A stretch of 64,000 bases of DNA, taken from Nesterenkonia halophila. GTDB lineage: Bacteria > Actinomycetota > Actinomycetes > Actinomycetales > Micrococcaceae. The DNA lies in NCBI RefSeq assembly GCF_009467795.1, contig NZ_WIAX01000008.1, forward strand, positions 124,001 through 188,000, written 5' to 3'. Of this stretch, positions 1-7,638 are shown one piece after another. The notes under the pieces were generated by a model that worked only from the letters and a program-made list of their open reading frames with translations, was not told where the DNA came from and searched no databases. The position numbers and the translations under genes are program-made. Within the stretch, counting starts at the first letter, position 1. The number at the start of each line of letters is the position of its first letter.

Positions 1-711
1 GCCGCCGCCCTTCAGCGCCGCGAGCCGGGCGTCGACCTCCGCCTGCTCGCCGAGGTCCTCGAGGTCCTCGAACTGCGCGTCCAGGCTGGAGGCGGCCAGC
101 TCGGACTGTCCGCGGACCTTGGCCTCCTCCCGGCGGATCTTCTCCTCGAAGCGGCCCACCTCGGAGGTCGAGTCCATGATGTCGATCGACTTCACGGCGT
201 CGTGGACCTGGGACTGCGCCTCGGCGGCGCGGGACCGGGCGACGAGCTCGTCGCGCTTGGAGACCAGCTGCTGGCGCTTGGTCTTCATCTGCTCCAGGCC
301 GTTCTTGAGCTTCTCCACGATCTCCCGCTGCGACTGGATGGTCGGCTCGGCGGTCTTGGCCGAGCTCTCCGCATCCATCTGACGCTGGATGGCGACCTTG
401 GCGAGGTTGTCGAACTTCGCGGCGTCCTCGGTGTCGCCCTCCGCGCGGAGGTCGTCGGCCTTGCGCGAGGCGGCCAGCGCCTTCTGGCCCCAGGAGCGCG
501 CGGTCTCCAGGTCCTCCTTGTGGTCGTCCTCCATCATCCGCAGATTGCCGATGGTCTGGGCGATGGCCTCCTCGGCCTCGGCGATGTTGTTGGTGAAGTC
601 CCGGACCATCTGGTCCAGCATCTTCTCGGGGTCTTCGGCGTTGTCGAGCATCGCGTTGATGTTCGCGCGGACCAGCTGGGACATCCGGCCGAAGATGGAC
701 TGCTTGGACAC
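1..711 (-). CDS. pspA: PspA/IM30 family membrane-stress protein (C-terminus runs off the window)
   Basis: The 237 codons present encode an almost wholly helical, charged protein beginning MSKQSIFGRMSQLVRANINA, which is the amphipathic N-terminus of the PspA/IM30/Vipp1 family. Known members bind stressed membranes, form ESCRT-III-like assemblies and maintain membrane integrity. Long coiled coils follow. The start is taken as GTG at 711, because AAAGG lies about 8 nt upstream and the protein then begins exactly like family members; an in-frame GTG two codons upstream is possible. The stop codon is outside the window, but about 237 residues already reach a Gly-rich end, so little is missing. The coiled-coil gene upstream on the same strand is probably co-transcribed. 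Confidence 0.93.
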   Translation of the reverse strand, partial: MSKQSIFGRMSQLVRANINAMLDNAEDPEKMLDQMVRDFTNNIAEAEEAIAQTIGNLRMMEDDHKEDLETARSWGQKALAASRKADDLRAEGDTEDAAKFDNLAKVAIQRQMDAESSAKTAEPTIQSQREIVEKLKNGLEQMKTKRQQLVSKRDELVARSRAAEAQSQVHDAVKSIDIMDSTSEVGRFEEKIRREEAKVRGQSELAASSLDAQFEDLEDLGEQAEVDARLAALKGGG

Positions 712-855
712 GGTGATCACCTTTCATGGAGGGGGCGGGACCAGTCTAGTGAGTCCGTGGCCCGCGGCACAGGGGTGTGAACGGGCCGACGGCGGGCGGG
801 GACGGGTGCAGGACGGGCGGGGACGTGGCCGGGCCGGGCCCGGACGGTGCTGGGG

Positions 856-2412
856 TCAGAATCGGCGTCGCCGGCGGCCATGACCGGGAGAGCCGAGGAC
901 GCCGCCGAAGCCGCCCGGGGCTCCGTAGTCGCGTCCGCCGCCCATGCCGCCGCCCATGCCGCCGCCCATGCCGCCGCCCATCCCCATGCCGCCGAAGCCG
1001 CCGCCACCGGTGAGATTGCCCTCGGCACGCTCCCGTTCGGCGATCTGCGCGGCCTGCACAGCGAGCTGCTTGGCCTGGGTCGCCGACTGCAGGGCCTTGG
1101 CCGGTTCGGTGTTCTCCTGCGCCTGAGCCTCGGCGAGGCACCGTTCGGCCTCGGCCATGCGTGTGCGCGCGGTGCTGCCGACCTGACGGCGGCGCGAGCG
1201 CAGGAAGTCCACCGAGGACTGGACCTGGTTGCGGGCGGAGAGCAGCTCGGTCTGCAGCGAGGCGCGCGCCCGGCGGTCCTGGGCCTGACGGTCGCGGACC
1301 TCCTCGAGCGGTGCGTCGAGCTCGCGGTGGGCCGTCTCGAGCTGGTCGCGCAGCTCCAGCGGGTTGATCGGGGCCTCGCCGTCGAGCGCGGCGCGCACGC
1401 GGCGCACGGCCTGCTCGGTCGCGGCGATCGGACCGGCCAGCTCCGGAGCCTGCCCGGCGTCGAGGATCGCTCGGGCCTGGGCGACGTCCTGCTCGGCGTC
1501 GGCGACTTCGCCGTCCAGCCCGCGCCGGGCCTCGGCGAGCCGTCCCGAGGTCGTCTCCATCGAATCCAGCAGGTCCGCGGCGTCCGAGGCCTCCTCCTCG
1601 CCCTCGTGCAGGGCCACCACGGCGTCGGACGCCCGCGAGGCCTCCACCGCCTCGCGAGCGCGCGCCAGCGCCGCCTCGGCCTCGTCGAGCTCCTCTCCGG
1701 TGCGCCGCAGATTCGCGACGTACTGCGGGAAGGCCGACGGGTCGTAGTTCTCCCGCAGCTCGGCCAGCCGCTCCTCGGCCGCGGCCCGACGGTCCCGCAG
1801 CCGCCCCAGCTGGTCGGCCAGCTGGTCGGCGGCCGGTCCCGGGTCGCGCTCCAGGCTGCGCAGGTCCTCGAATTCGCGGCGATGCTGCTCGAGGGTCGCG
1901 TCGATGCGCCGGCAGTTCTCCACGATCTCCTTCAGCGGGCCGCGCAGGGCCGCCTCCCGCGCCTGGTCGAGATCCTCCTGGGAGGGGTCCAGATCGCGCT
2001 CGGCATGGTCGGCCTGCTGCTGCAGGCGGAAGGACTCGGTGAGCAGCCGCCGGGCTTCGTCGATGTCCTCGCGGAAGACGGCCACCTGCTCGTCGCCGTA
2101 GGAGGCCTGGGCGAAGAGCACCTCCTGCTCCGAGGAGCGGACCGCCTCATCCGCGCCGACCAGCAGCGACCCGGCCCGGCGGCGCAGCGCATCCAGGTCT
2201 TCGGCGTCGAGCGGATCAGTCTGCTGCTGCTCGACCTCGCCGCCGTTCCGCGACCGGTTCGCGGCGGCGATGCGGCGCGACTGCGCCCCGCCGCGCGTCA
2301 GGTAGAGGGCGCCGACGCCGATGAGCGCCAGCACTGCGGCGCCGATGATCAGCGGACCGACGATCACGGCACCGACGGGCGGCATCAGGGGCATCGCGGC
2401 GGCTGGAACCAT
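856..2412 (-). CDS. TPM-family-like membrane protein lacking the TPM domain; TM helix, coiled coil, Gly/Met-rich tail
   Basis: A 518-residue protein with one N-terminal transmembrane segment (about residues 13-39), a long Glu/Arg/Ala-rich coiled coil (about 60-440), and a low-complexity GGMGGG tail ending in RRRRRF. The coiled coil and tail resemble the C-terminal half of actinobacterial TPM-domain proteins, which usually sit beside pspA and begin with a signal peptide and a TPM domain. No TPM domain is present here: an in-frame TAG lies just upstream of the ATG, and I found no such domain in other frames before the divergent htrA gene. It is probably co-transcribed with pspA, 144 bp downstream, and may act with it at the membrane. 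The family link is an inference from architecture and neighbourhood. Confidence 0.75.
   Translation of the reverse strand: MVPAAAMPLMPPVGAVIVGPLIIGAAVLALIGVGALYLTRGGAQSRRIAAANRSRNGGEVEQQQTDPLDAEDLDALRRRAGSLLVGADEAVRSSEQEVLFAQASYGDEQVAVFREDIDEARRLLTESFRLQQQADHAERDLDPSQEDLDQAREAALRGPLKEIVENCRRIDATLEQHRREFEDLRSLERDPGPAADQLADQLGRLRDRRAAAEERLAELRENYDPSAFPQYVANLRRTGEELDEAEAALARAREAVEASRASDAVVALHEGEEEASDAADLLDSMETTSGRLAEARRGLDGEVADAEQDVAQARAILDAGQAPELAGPIAATEQAVRRVRAALDGEAPINPLELRDQLETAHRELDAPLEEVRDRQAQDRRARASLQTELLSARNQVQSSVDFLRSRRRQVGSTARTRMAEAERCLAEAQAQENTEPAKALQSATQAKQLAVQAAQIAERERAEGNLTGGGGFGGMGMGGGMGGGMGGGMGGGRDYGAPGGFGGVLGSPGHGRRRRRF
941..976. repeat. 12-bp tandem repeat coding for the GGGM tail
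   Basis: At least three perfect copies of cccatgccgccg, with degenerate flanks, lie inside the end of the coiled-coil gene. They encode the repeated GGGM motif. The tract is prone to slippage, so length differences between strains are expected. Confidence 0.8.
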
Positions 2413-2775
2413 GTGGTCAGTCTATGGTGCGCCCCCGAGGCCGTCCACGGAGATCAGCGCCTGGGCAGGATGCCCGCCGAGACGGGCGGAGGGGCCGGCG
2501 GCGGGGGCGCTCGCCGGACTGCTGACCGGGCTGCTGGCCGGGGCCGTCAGCGGGGTGTTCGCAGGGGGTGAACGCTCGTCGGGGAATCGTTCAGCACATA
2601 TTCAGCAGGTTATCGTCGTCATCACAGGGTGCCGACGCACAATGCTGGAGGTGCACCCGGGCAGGACCGTCCGTCGCGACGACCCCCGTCCGCTCCGCGC
2701 AGGAGGTGCACCGCCCCTCGAGCAGGGTCGTGGCCGATGCGCCCACGACCGCACCAGACTGAAGGCAGGTACACC
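2413..2775. other. Intergenic region between the divergent coiled-coil gene and htrA (363 bp)
   Basis: This non-coding stretch separates two divergent genes and must hold both promoters. The only structure I can point to is the phased TTCAGCA pair at 2590-2607, inside a relatively AT-rich patch (about 2585-2645). I could not assign clear -35/-10 pairs. Confidence 0.6.
2590..2607 (+). promoter_or_regulatory. Direct repeat TTCAGCA x2, 11-bp phasing, upstream of htrA
   Basis: TTCAGCA occurs at 2590-2596 and again at 2601-2607, exactly one helical turn apart, about 170 bp upstream of the protease start. Tandem half-sites with 10-11 bp phasing are typical of OmpR-family response regulators, and HtrA-type proteases are commonly under envelope-stress two-component control. 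Which regulator binds here, if any, is inference. Confidence 0.35.
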
Positions 2776-4485
2776 ATGACGTCCGGTCCGTACGATCCGC
2801 ATTCCGACGACGACCGCACCGGCCCGTCCGGGCCGCAGGGCGAGCAGCCGCCGCAGCAGCCCCGCGAGGAGACGGACGGCCCGGAGCAGGCGCCGTCGAC
2901 GCCGTCGTCGGGACCCTCCGGCGACGCTCCCGGCGCCGGGCATGGAGCACCGGATGCAGTTCAGCATGGCGCCGAGTACGGCGCCGAGTACGGCGCCGAG
3001 CACGGGGCCCAGCACGGCGCCCAGTACGGCGCCCAGCACGGGGCCGGGTATGGAGCTGAATACGGAGCTCAGCACGGTTCCCCGTACGGAGCTCAGCACG
3101 GCTCCCCCTACGGCTCCCCCTACGGCGCCTCATACGGGTCTGCCTACGGCTCCGACTATGGGGGCTCCTCCCCGGACCCGCACGGCTACGGGCAGCGGCC
3201 GACGGAGCCGGCGTTCGCCGCTCCGCAGGCCGCCGGCCCGCCGTCGGGCGGTCCTGATGACCGCGGGTCCCGCCGTCCGGCGACGGTCGGACTCGGCGCG
3301 CTGGCCGCCGGCGTCGTGGTGGCCAGCCTGCTCGGCGGCGGCGTCGGCGCCGGCACCGTCGCCCTGCTCAACGATCAGCCCACAGTGCAGACCAGCGGCA
3401 GCACCGGCGAGGGCGTGACGATCAATGACCCGGAGAGCGCCACCGCCGTCACCGCCGCGGCGGCGAAGGCCTCGCCGTCGGTGACCACGCTGCAGGTCAG
3501 CGCCGGCGGGCAGGGCGGCTCCGGCTCGGGGATCATCCTCGACGACGAAGGCCACATCCTGACCAACACGCACGTGGTCACCCTCGGCGGCGCCGCCTCG
3601 GACCCGCAGATCAGCGTGCGGCTGAACGACGGCAGCACCCGCTCGGCTCAGGTCGTCGGCACCGATCCGGCCTCGGACCTGGCCGTCATCAAGGTCGACG
3701 ACCCCTCGGGGCTGCAGCCCGCCGAGCTGGGCTCCTCGGGCGATCTGAACGTCGGCGACCAGTCGGTGGCCATCGGCGCCCCGCTGGGCCTCTCCGGCAC
3801 GGTCACCGACGGCATCATCTCGGCCAAGGAGCGGACGATCTCAGTGGCCTCCTCGGCGACTCCCGAGGAGTCAGAGTCTGACGCGCCCCAGCAGCAGGAG
3901 CAGCAGGAGCAGCAGGAGGGCGAGGGCTTCGAGTTCTACTTCCCGGACATGGAGGATCGGTCGGCTCAGAGCCAGATCCACCTGAACGTGCTGCAGACCG
4001 ACGCGGCCATCAACCACGGCAACTCCGGCGGCGCGCTGGTCGACGGCGAGGGGCGGATCATCGGCGTCAACGTCGCCATCGCCTCCGGCGGCGGGGGAAG
4101 CACCACCGGCCAGAGTTCCGGCAACATCGGCGTCGGCTTCGCCATCCCGATCGACTACGCCCAGCGCGTGGCAGAGGAGCTCATCGCCGACGGCGAGGTC
4201 TCCCACGGGCTGCTCGGCGTGACGGTCGGCCCCTCGCAGGACCAGACCCAGCAGCAGGCCGCGACCGCCGGCGCCACGGTTCAGGAGGTCGCCTCCGAGT
4301 CGCCGGCCGCGGAGGCCGAGCTGCAGTCCGGCGACGTGATCACCGGCGTCGACGACCGTTCCATCCAGGACAGCACCGACCTGACCGCCACCATCCGGGA
4401 GTACCCCGCCGACAGCGACGTGACCATCACCTACCGGCGCGGCGGCGAGGAGCAGCAGGCCGACGTGACCCTGGGAGCGATGTGA
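2776..4485 (+). CDS. HtrA/DegP-like membrane-anchored serine protease with PDZ domain
   Basis: A 569-residue envelope quality-control protease. The start ATG at 2776 follows GAAGG. Residues 1-170 are a disordered cytoplasmic tail containing a run of YGAx/HGAx tetrapeptides. A TM helix follows (about 174-202), then a trypsin fold with the catalytic triad visible: H266 (NTHVV), D301 (SDLAVI) and S417 (GNSGG). A PDZ domain occupies about 465-565. A Gln/Glu-rich acidic insertion (about residues 355-395) lies in the protease domain before the active-site Ser; I do not know it from the family. The next gene starts 7 bp downstream, so the two are probably co-transcribed. HtrA paralogues cannot be separated without alignment, so no symbol is given. 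Confidence 0.93.
   Translation: MTSGPYDPHSDDDRTGPSGPQGEQPPQQPREETDGPEQAPSTPSSGPSGDAPGAGHGAPDAVQHGAEYGAEYGAEHGAQHGAQYGAQHGAGYGAEYGAQHGSPYGAQHGSPYGSPYGASYGSAYGSDYGGSSPDPHGYGQRPTEPAFAAPQAAGPPSGGPDDRGSRRPATVGLGALAAGVVVASLLGGGVGAGTVALLNDQPTVQTSGSTGEGVTINDPESATAVTAAAAKASPSVTTLQVSAGGQGGSGSGIILDDEGHILTNTHVVTLGGAASDPQISVRLNDGSTRSAQVVGTDPASDLAVIKVDDPSGLQPAELGSSGDLNVGDQSVAIGAPLGLSGTVTDGIISAKERTISVASSATPEESESDAPQQQEQQEQQEGEGFEFYFPDMEDRSAQSQIHLNVLQTDAAINHGNSGGALVDGEGRIIGVNVAIASGGGGSTTGQSSGNIGVGFAIPIDYAQRVAEELIADGEVSHGLLGVTVGPSQDQTQQQAATAGATVQEVASESPAAEAELQSGDVITGVDDRSIQDSTDLTATIREYPADSDVTITYRRGGEEQQADVTLGAM
2967..3165 (+). repeat. 12-bp degenerate repeats coding for [YH]G[AS]x tetrapeptides
   Basis: Around fifteen tandem units of the type tac-ggc-gcc-gag encode YGAE, HGAQ, YGSP and similar tetrapeptides in the cytoplasmic tail of the HtrA protease. 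Codons vary between units, so the repeat is old or selected at protein level rather than a fresh expansion. Confidence 0.85.
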
Positions 4486-4492
4486 TCGCCGC

Positions 4493-5302
4493 ATGACGCC
4501 GCTGTCCCGCTCCGCCGCCCCCGCCCCGTCGGCCGATGAGCTGGTCGACCCCGACCAGCTCGTCGAGCGTCTCGGCATCTCCCGCGTGCTGGCCGTGGGC
4601 GCCCACCCCGACGACGTCGACTTCGGCGCCGCCGCGACCGTCGCCGCCCTGGCCGAGCGCGGCGTCGAGGTCACCCTGTGTCTGCTCACCGCCGGCGACG
4701 CCGGCGGTTTCGAGGGCGGGCACGACCCGTCGGAGATGGCCCGGCGCCGGGAGGCCGAGCAGCGCGAGGCCGCCGAGGTGCTGGGGATCTCCGACGTCGT
4801 GCTGCTGGACGAGCGCGACGGCTGGGTCGAACCCTCTGCCGACCTGGTGGAGAAGCTGGTGCGGGTGATGCGGCAGGTGCGCCCGGACGTGGTCATCTCT
4901 CCGCATCCGGAGCGGGCCTGGGACCGGCTGCAGAAGTCGCATCCGGATCATCTGGCCTGCGGCGAGGCGGTGGTCCGCGCCAGCTACCCGGCGGTGGAGA
5001 ACCCCTTCGCCTTCCCGCATCTGCGCGAGGACGAGGGGCTGGAGGCCTTCCGGATCGCCCATCTGCTGCTGATGGCCGCTCCGCAGGAGCGCATCGATGC
5101 ACGGGTGGAGGTCACCGCGCAGCTGCCGACGAAGCTCGCCGCGCTGCGCAAGCACTTCAGCCAGCATCCCGACCCGGGGCAGATGGAGGAGCGGGTGGCC
5201 GACCAGATGCGCGCCGCCCATCCTGCGGGGCCCTCCGGCGCGCTCGCGGAGGGCTTCCACCACGTGGTGATCAACGGCCCGGAGACCTTCGCCGGGTTCT
5301 GA
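4493..5302 (+). CDS. PIG-L/LmbE family deacetylase (MshB/Mca-like)
   Basis: A 269-residue zinc-dependent N-acetylglucosamine deacetylase-fold protein. The family signature AHPDD is at residues 37-41, and the second metal/catalytic motif HPDH is at 150-153. Members in actinobacteria include MshB (mycothiol biosynthesis) and Mca (mycothiol S-conjugate amidase); short members of other substrate types exist. The sequence alone does not decide the substrate. It starts 7 bp after the htrA stop and presumably shares its transcript. A strong hairpin lies downstream of its stop. Confidence 0.85.
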   Translation: MTPLSRSAAPAPSADELVDPDQLVERLGISRVLAVGAHPDDVDFGAAATVAALAERGVEVTLCLLTAGDAGGFEGGHDPSEMARRREAEQREAAEVLGISDVVLLDERDGWVEPSADLVEKLVRVMRQVRPDVVISPHPERAWDRLQKSHPDHLACGEAVVRASYPAVENPFAFPHLREDEGLEAFRIAHLLLMAAPQERIDARVEVTAQLPTKLAALRKHFSQHPDPGQMEERVADQMRAAHPAGPSGALAEGFHHVVINGPETFAGF

Positions 5303-5346
5303 GCTCGTCGGGTACTGAGTTCGCCGGCTCCTGAGCCGCCGTCCGA

Positions 5347-5371
5347 CCGGCGGGCGCCTCGCGCCCGCCGG
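5347..5371. terminator. Bidirectional hairpin between convergent genes
   Basis: CCGGCGGGCGC (5347-5357) pairs perfectly with GCGCCCGCCGG (5361-5371) across a 3-nt loop. It lies between the stop codons of the convergent deacetylase and sigma/anti-sigma fusion genes. There is no T tract, which is usual for GC-rich actinobacteria. Confidence 0.7.
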
Positions 5372-5372
5372 A

Positions 5373-7013
5373 TCACTCGCCGTCGGCGGAGTCTCCCGGC
5401 GAGTCGTCGCCGGAGCCGTCCTCGGCGGGCGACTGAGTCGTGTCCGGTCCGCCGTAGTTCGGCCCCGAGGCCCCGTCCTGCAGCGGGATCTCGACGACGA
5501 CGTCGCCGGCCGGTCGCTCGCGGCCGGTGACCTCCTCCGCCGTGACCACCAGGGAGCGGTGCTCGGCGAGGTCGCTGATCTCGATGATCTCCTCGTCGAG
5601 CTCCTCGGCGGTGTAGCTGCCCAGCGAGGACGGCTGCGCCTGGGCGTCGGCGGGCATCAGCCACACCATGTAGGCCGCGCCGTCGGGCGTGCCGACCTCG
5701 GAGAAGTCCGCGTAGCCGAGGTCCTCGGACTCGGCCAGCACCGCCGTCGCGGTCCCGCCCTGCGCGAGCTCCAGGTCCTCGAGCCGCTCGGCGTCGGGGG
5801 CCTCGTCGGCGATCTGTCGGACGTCTCCGCCGGCGACGACGCGCCAGATGAGCACGCCGGCGACGATCACGACCAGCGCGAGGGCGGCGAGGACCATCCA
5901 CCGCTTCATCAGCGGCTCGCGGCGACCCTCCTCCTCGGTCGCCTCGGAGAACTCCTCGACCATGCCCATGCCGACCTCCTGGTCGCCCAGGTCCAGCAGC
6001 ACCTCCTCGATGAGGTGCGACGGCGGACGCACCGGGTGGACGGTGAACACCTCCGCCAGCGAGCGGCGGGCGGCGAGCACGCGCGTGTCCCATTCCTGGG
6101 CGACGTCGGACGCGGCGGTCAGCGCCGACTCGTCGAGCAGGGCGCGCTGGCGCTCGTCGATGGCGTCCAGCGCGTAGACCTCGGCGAGCTCGACCAACAG
6201 GCCCTTGTCGAGATCGGCGGAGATCTCCCGGGTGAAGTTCCGATTGGACCCGGAGGACCGGAGCACGTCCCGACGGGTCACCGCGGCCCGCAGGACCGGG
6301 TCGACCTGCTCCTCGCGGGCGGTGCGCCGGCTGTGCACACGGGTCATGCCGTCGCGCAGCCGCGACTTCACCGCCGGGACCGCCGCGCCGACGGCCTCGG
6401 CGATCTCCAGGTGCGTGGCCCCGACCAGATAGCTCAGCGCGATGACCTGGATCTGCGAGTCGGAGAGTGCCGAGAGATCGTCGACGACCTCTTCGGGCAG
6501 CCCGCTGATGCCGCCCTCCTCGGCGACGACCTGCAGCCGGATCGGCGTCGCCTGCCCCTCGCGGAATCGCTCGACCATGATGCGGTGCGCCAGCGGCACC
6601 AGCCACTCCAGCACCTGCTCGTACTCGTCAGGCCGGTAGCTGGCCTCGGCGTCGGCGTGCTCGTCGGTCAGCGACTGCGAGGCCGCCGTCTGCAGCCGCA
6701 GGTCGCGGGCGCGCTCGCCGGCCTGGTCCCAGAGGTGGCGGTAGACCGCCACTGTGGCGGTGTCCGCGCCGTCGGAGTGCTCGTGCATCAGCATCGCCAG
6801 TCCGTGCACGACGTCGGCGGTGGCGTCGTAGAAGGCCGCGAAGGAGGCCTGGTCGCCGGCAGCGGTGGCGCCGAGCATATCGGCCAGCGACGGCTCACCG
6901 TCGGTCGCGGACTCTGCCGCCGGGGAGCCGGGGGAGCTCGCGGGGTCGTGGACCGAGCGGTCGTCGGCGTCGTCCCGGCCGCGGTCGTCAGGACGTGAGG
7001 AAGGGGTCTCCAT
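5373..7013 (-). CDS. Fused ECF sigma factor and RskA-like transmembrane anti-sigma factor (SigK-RskA type)
   Basis: A 546-residue protein joining two functions that are normally separate. Residues 57-152 resemble sigma region 2 of SigK-type ECF factors (FAAFYDATADVVHGLA, then WLVPLAHRIMVERFR) with an unusual insert at about 98-130. Residues 172-227 are sigma region 4 with its helix-turn-helix (THLEIAEAVGA...AVKSRLRDGM). Residues 266-344 resemble the RskA anti-sigma domain (ELAEVYALDAID), without the zinc-binding HxxxCxxC of classic ZAS domains. One TM helix (371-393) precedes an RskA C-terminal extracytoplasmic domain (about 400-510; AAYMVWLMP, then RSLVVTAE) and an acidic disordered tail. 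Domain assignments come from reading the protein; the fusion is one uninterrupted frame. It is the last gene after the J-domain and trmL genes. Confidence 0.8.
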   Translation of the reverse strand: METPSSRPDDRGRDDADDRSVHDPASSPGSPAAESATDGEPSLADMLGATAAGDQASFAAFYDATADVVHGLAMLMHEHSDGADTATVAVYRHLWDQAGERARDLRLQTAASQSLTDEHADAEASYRPDEYEQVLEWLVPLAHRIMVERFREGQATPIRLQVVAEEGGISGLPEEVVDDLSALSDSQIQVIALSYLVGATHLEIAEAVGAAVPAVKSRLRDGMTRVHSRRTAREEQVDPVLRAAVTRRDVLRSSGSNRNFTREISADLDKGLLVELAEVYALDAIDERQRALLDESALTAASDVAQEWDTRVLAARRSLAEVFTVHPVRPPSHLIEEVLLDLGDQEVGMGMVEEFSEATEEEGRREPLMKRWMVLAALALVVIVAGVLIWRVVAGGDVRQIADEAPDAERLEDLELAQGGTATAVLAESEDLGYADFSEVGTPDGAAYMVWLMPADAQAQPSSLGSYTAEELDEEIIEISDLAEHRSLVVTAEEVTGRERPAGDVVVEIPLQDGASGPNYGGPDTTQSPAEDGSGDDSPGDSADGE

Positions 7014-7075
7014 GATTCGCGAGTCTAGCGACCCGCGCCGGCGCCTGCGGGGACCGACGCGGACCGCGGCGGACC

Positions 7076-7606
7076 TCAGGAGGCGCCGTCGAAGCCCTGC
7101 TGCCGCCAGGCCTCGTAGACGGCGACTGAGACCGAGTTCGCCAGGTTCAGCGAGCGGCGGGAGGGCAGCATCGGGATGCGCACCAGGTCGGTGACGCGGG
7201 GATCGGCCTTGACCTCGTCATCCAGTCCCGTGGACTCGCGGCCGAAGAGCAGCACGTCGCCGTCGCGGTAGTCGATCGCGGTGTGGCTCGTGGTGCCCTC
7301 TCCGGTGAAGGCGAGGAGCCGCTCGGGGCGCAGCCGCTGCAGGGCGGTCTCCAGGTCCGGGTGCACGGTCAGCACCGCCAGATCGTGATAGTCGAGCCCG
7401 GCGCGCTTGAGCTTGGCATCGGCGAAGTCGAAGCCCAGCGGCTCGGCCAGATGCAGCTCGGCGCCGGTGACCGCCGCCAGGCGGATCATGTTGCCGGTGT
7501 TGCCGGGGATCTCGGGCTGGTCGACCAGCACCCGCAGGCGGGGGCGGGCCGTCGGGGCGTCGGCGGAGGCGGCGTCGGGGGCGTCGGAGGTCTCAGGCAC
7601 GCCCAC
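7076..7606 (-). CDS. trmL: tRNA (cytidine/uridine-2'-O-)-methyltransferase, SPOUT class
   Basis: A 176-residue stand-alone SPOUT methyltransferase. The motifs NTGNMIRLA (motif 1), LLFGRESTGL (motif 2) and RSLNLANSVSVAVYEA (motif 3) form the trefoil-knot SAM site. Length and motifs fit TrmL, which 2'-O-methylates the wobble position 34 of leucine tRNAs. It lies 32 bp downstream of the J-domain gene and 62 bp upstream of the sigma/anti-sigma fusion on the same strand. Confidence 0.88.
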   Translation of the reverse strand: MGVPETSDAPDAASADAPTARPRLRVLVDQPEIPGNTGNMIRLAAVTGAELHLAEPLGFDFADAKLKRAGLDYHDLAVLTVHPDLETALQRLRPERLLAFTGEGTTSHTAIDYRDGDVLLFGRESTGLDDEVKADPRVTDLVRIPMLPSRRSLNLANSVSVAVYEAWRQQGFDGAS

Positions 7607-7638
7607 GATCCTAGCGACTCGGAGCGGGCGGACGCGCC

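Noticed and set aside
847-2571. A plus-strand frame of 574 codons
   Set aside because: It is a shadow of the coiled-coil gene; its codon bias and amino acid composition fit the opposite strand.
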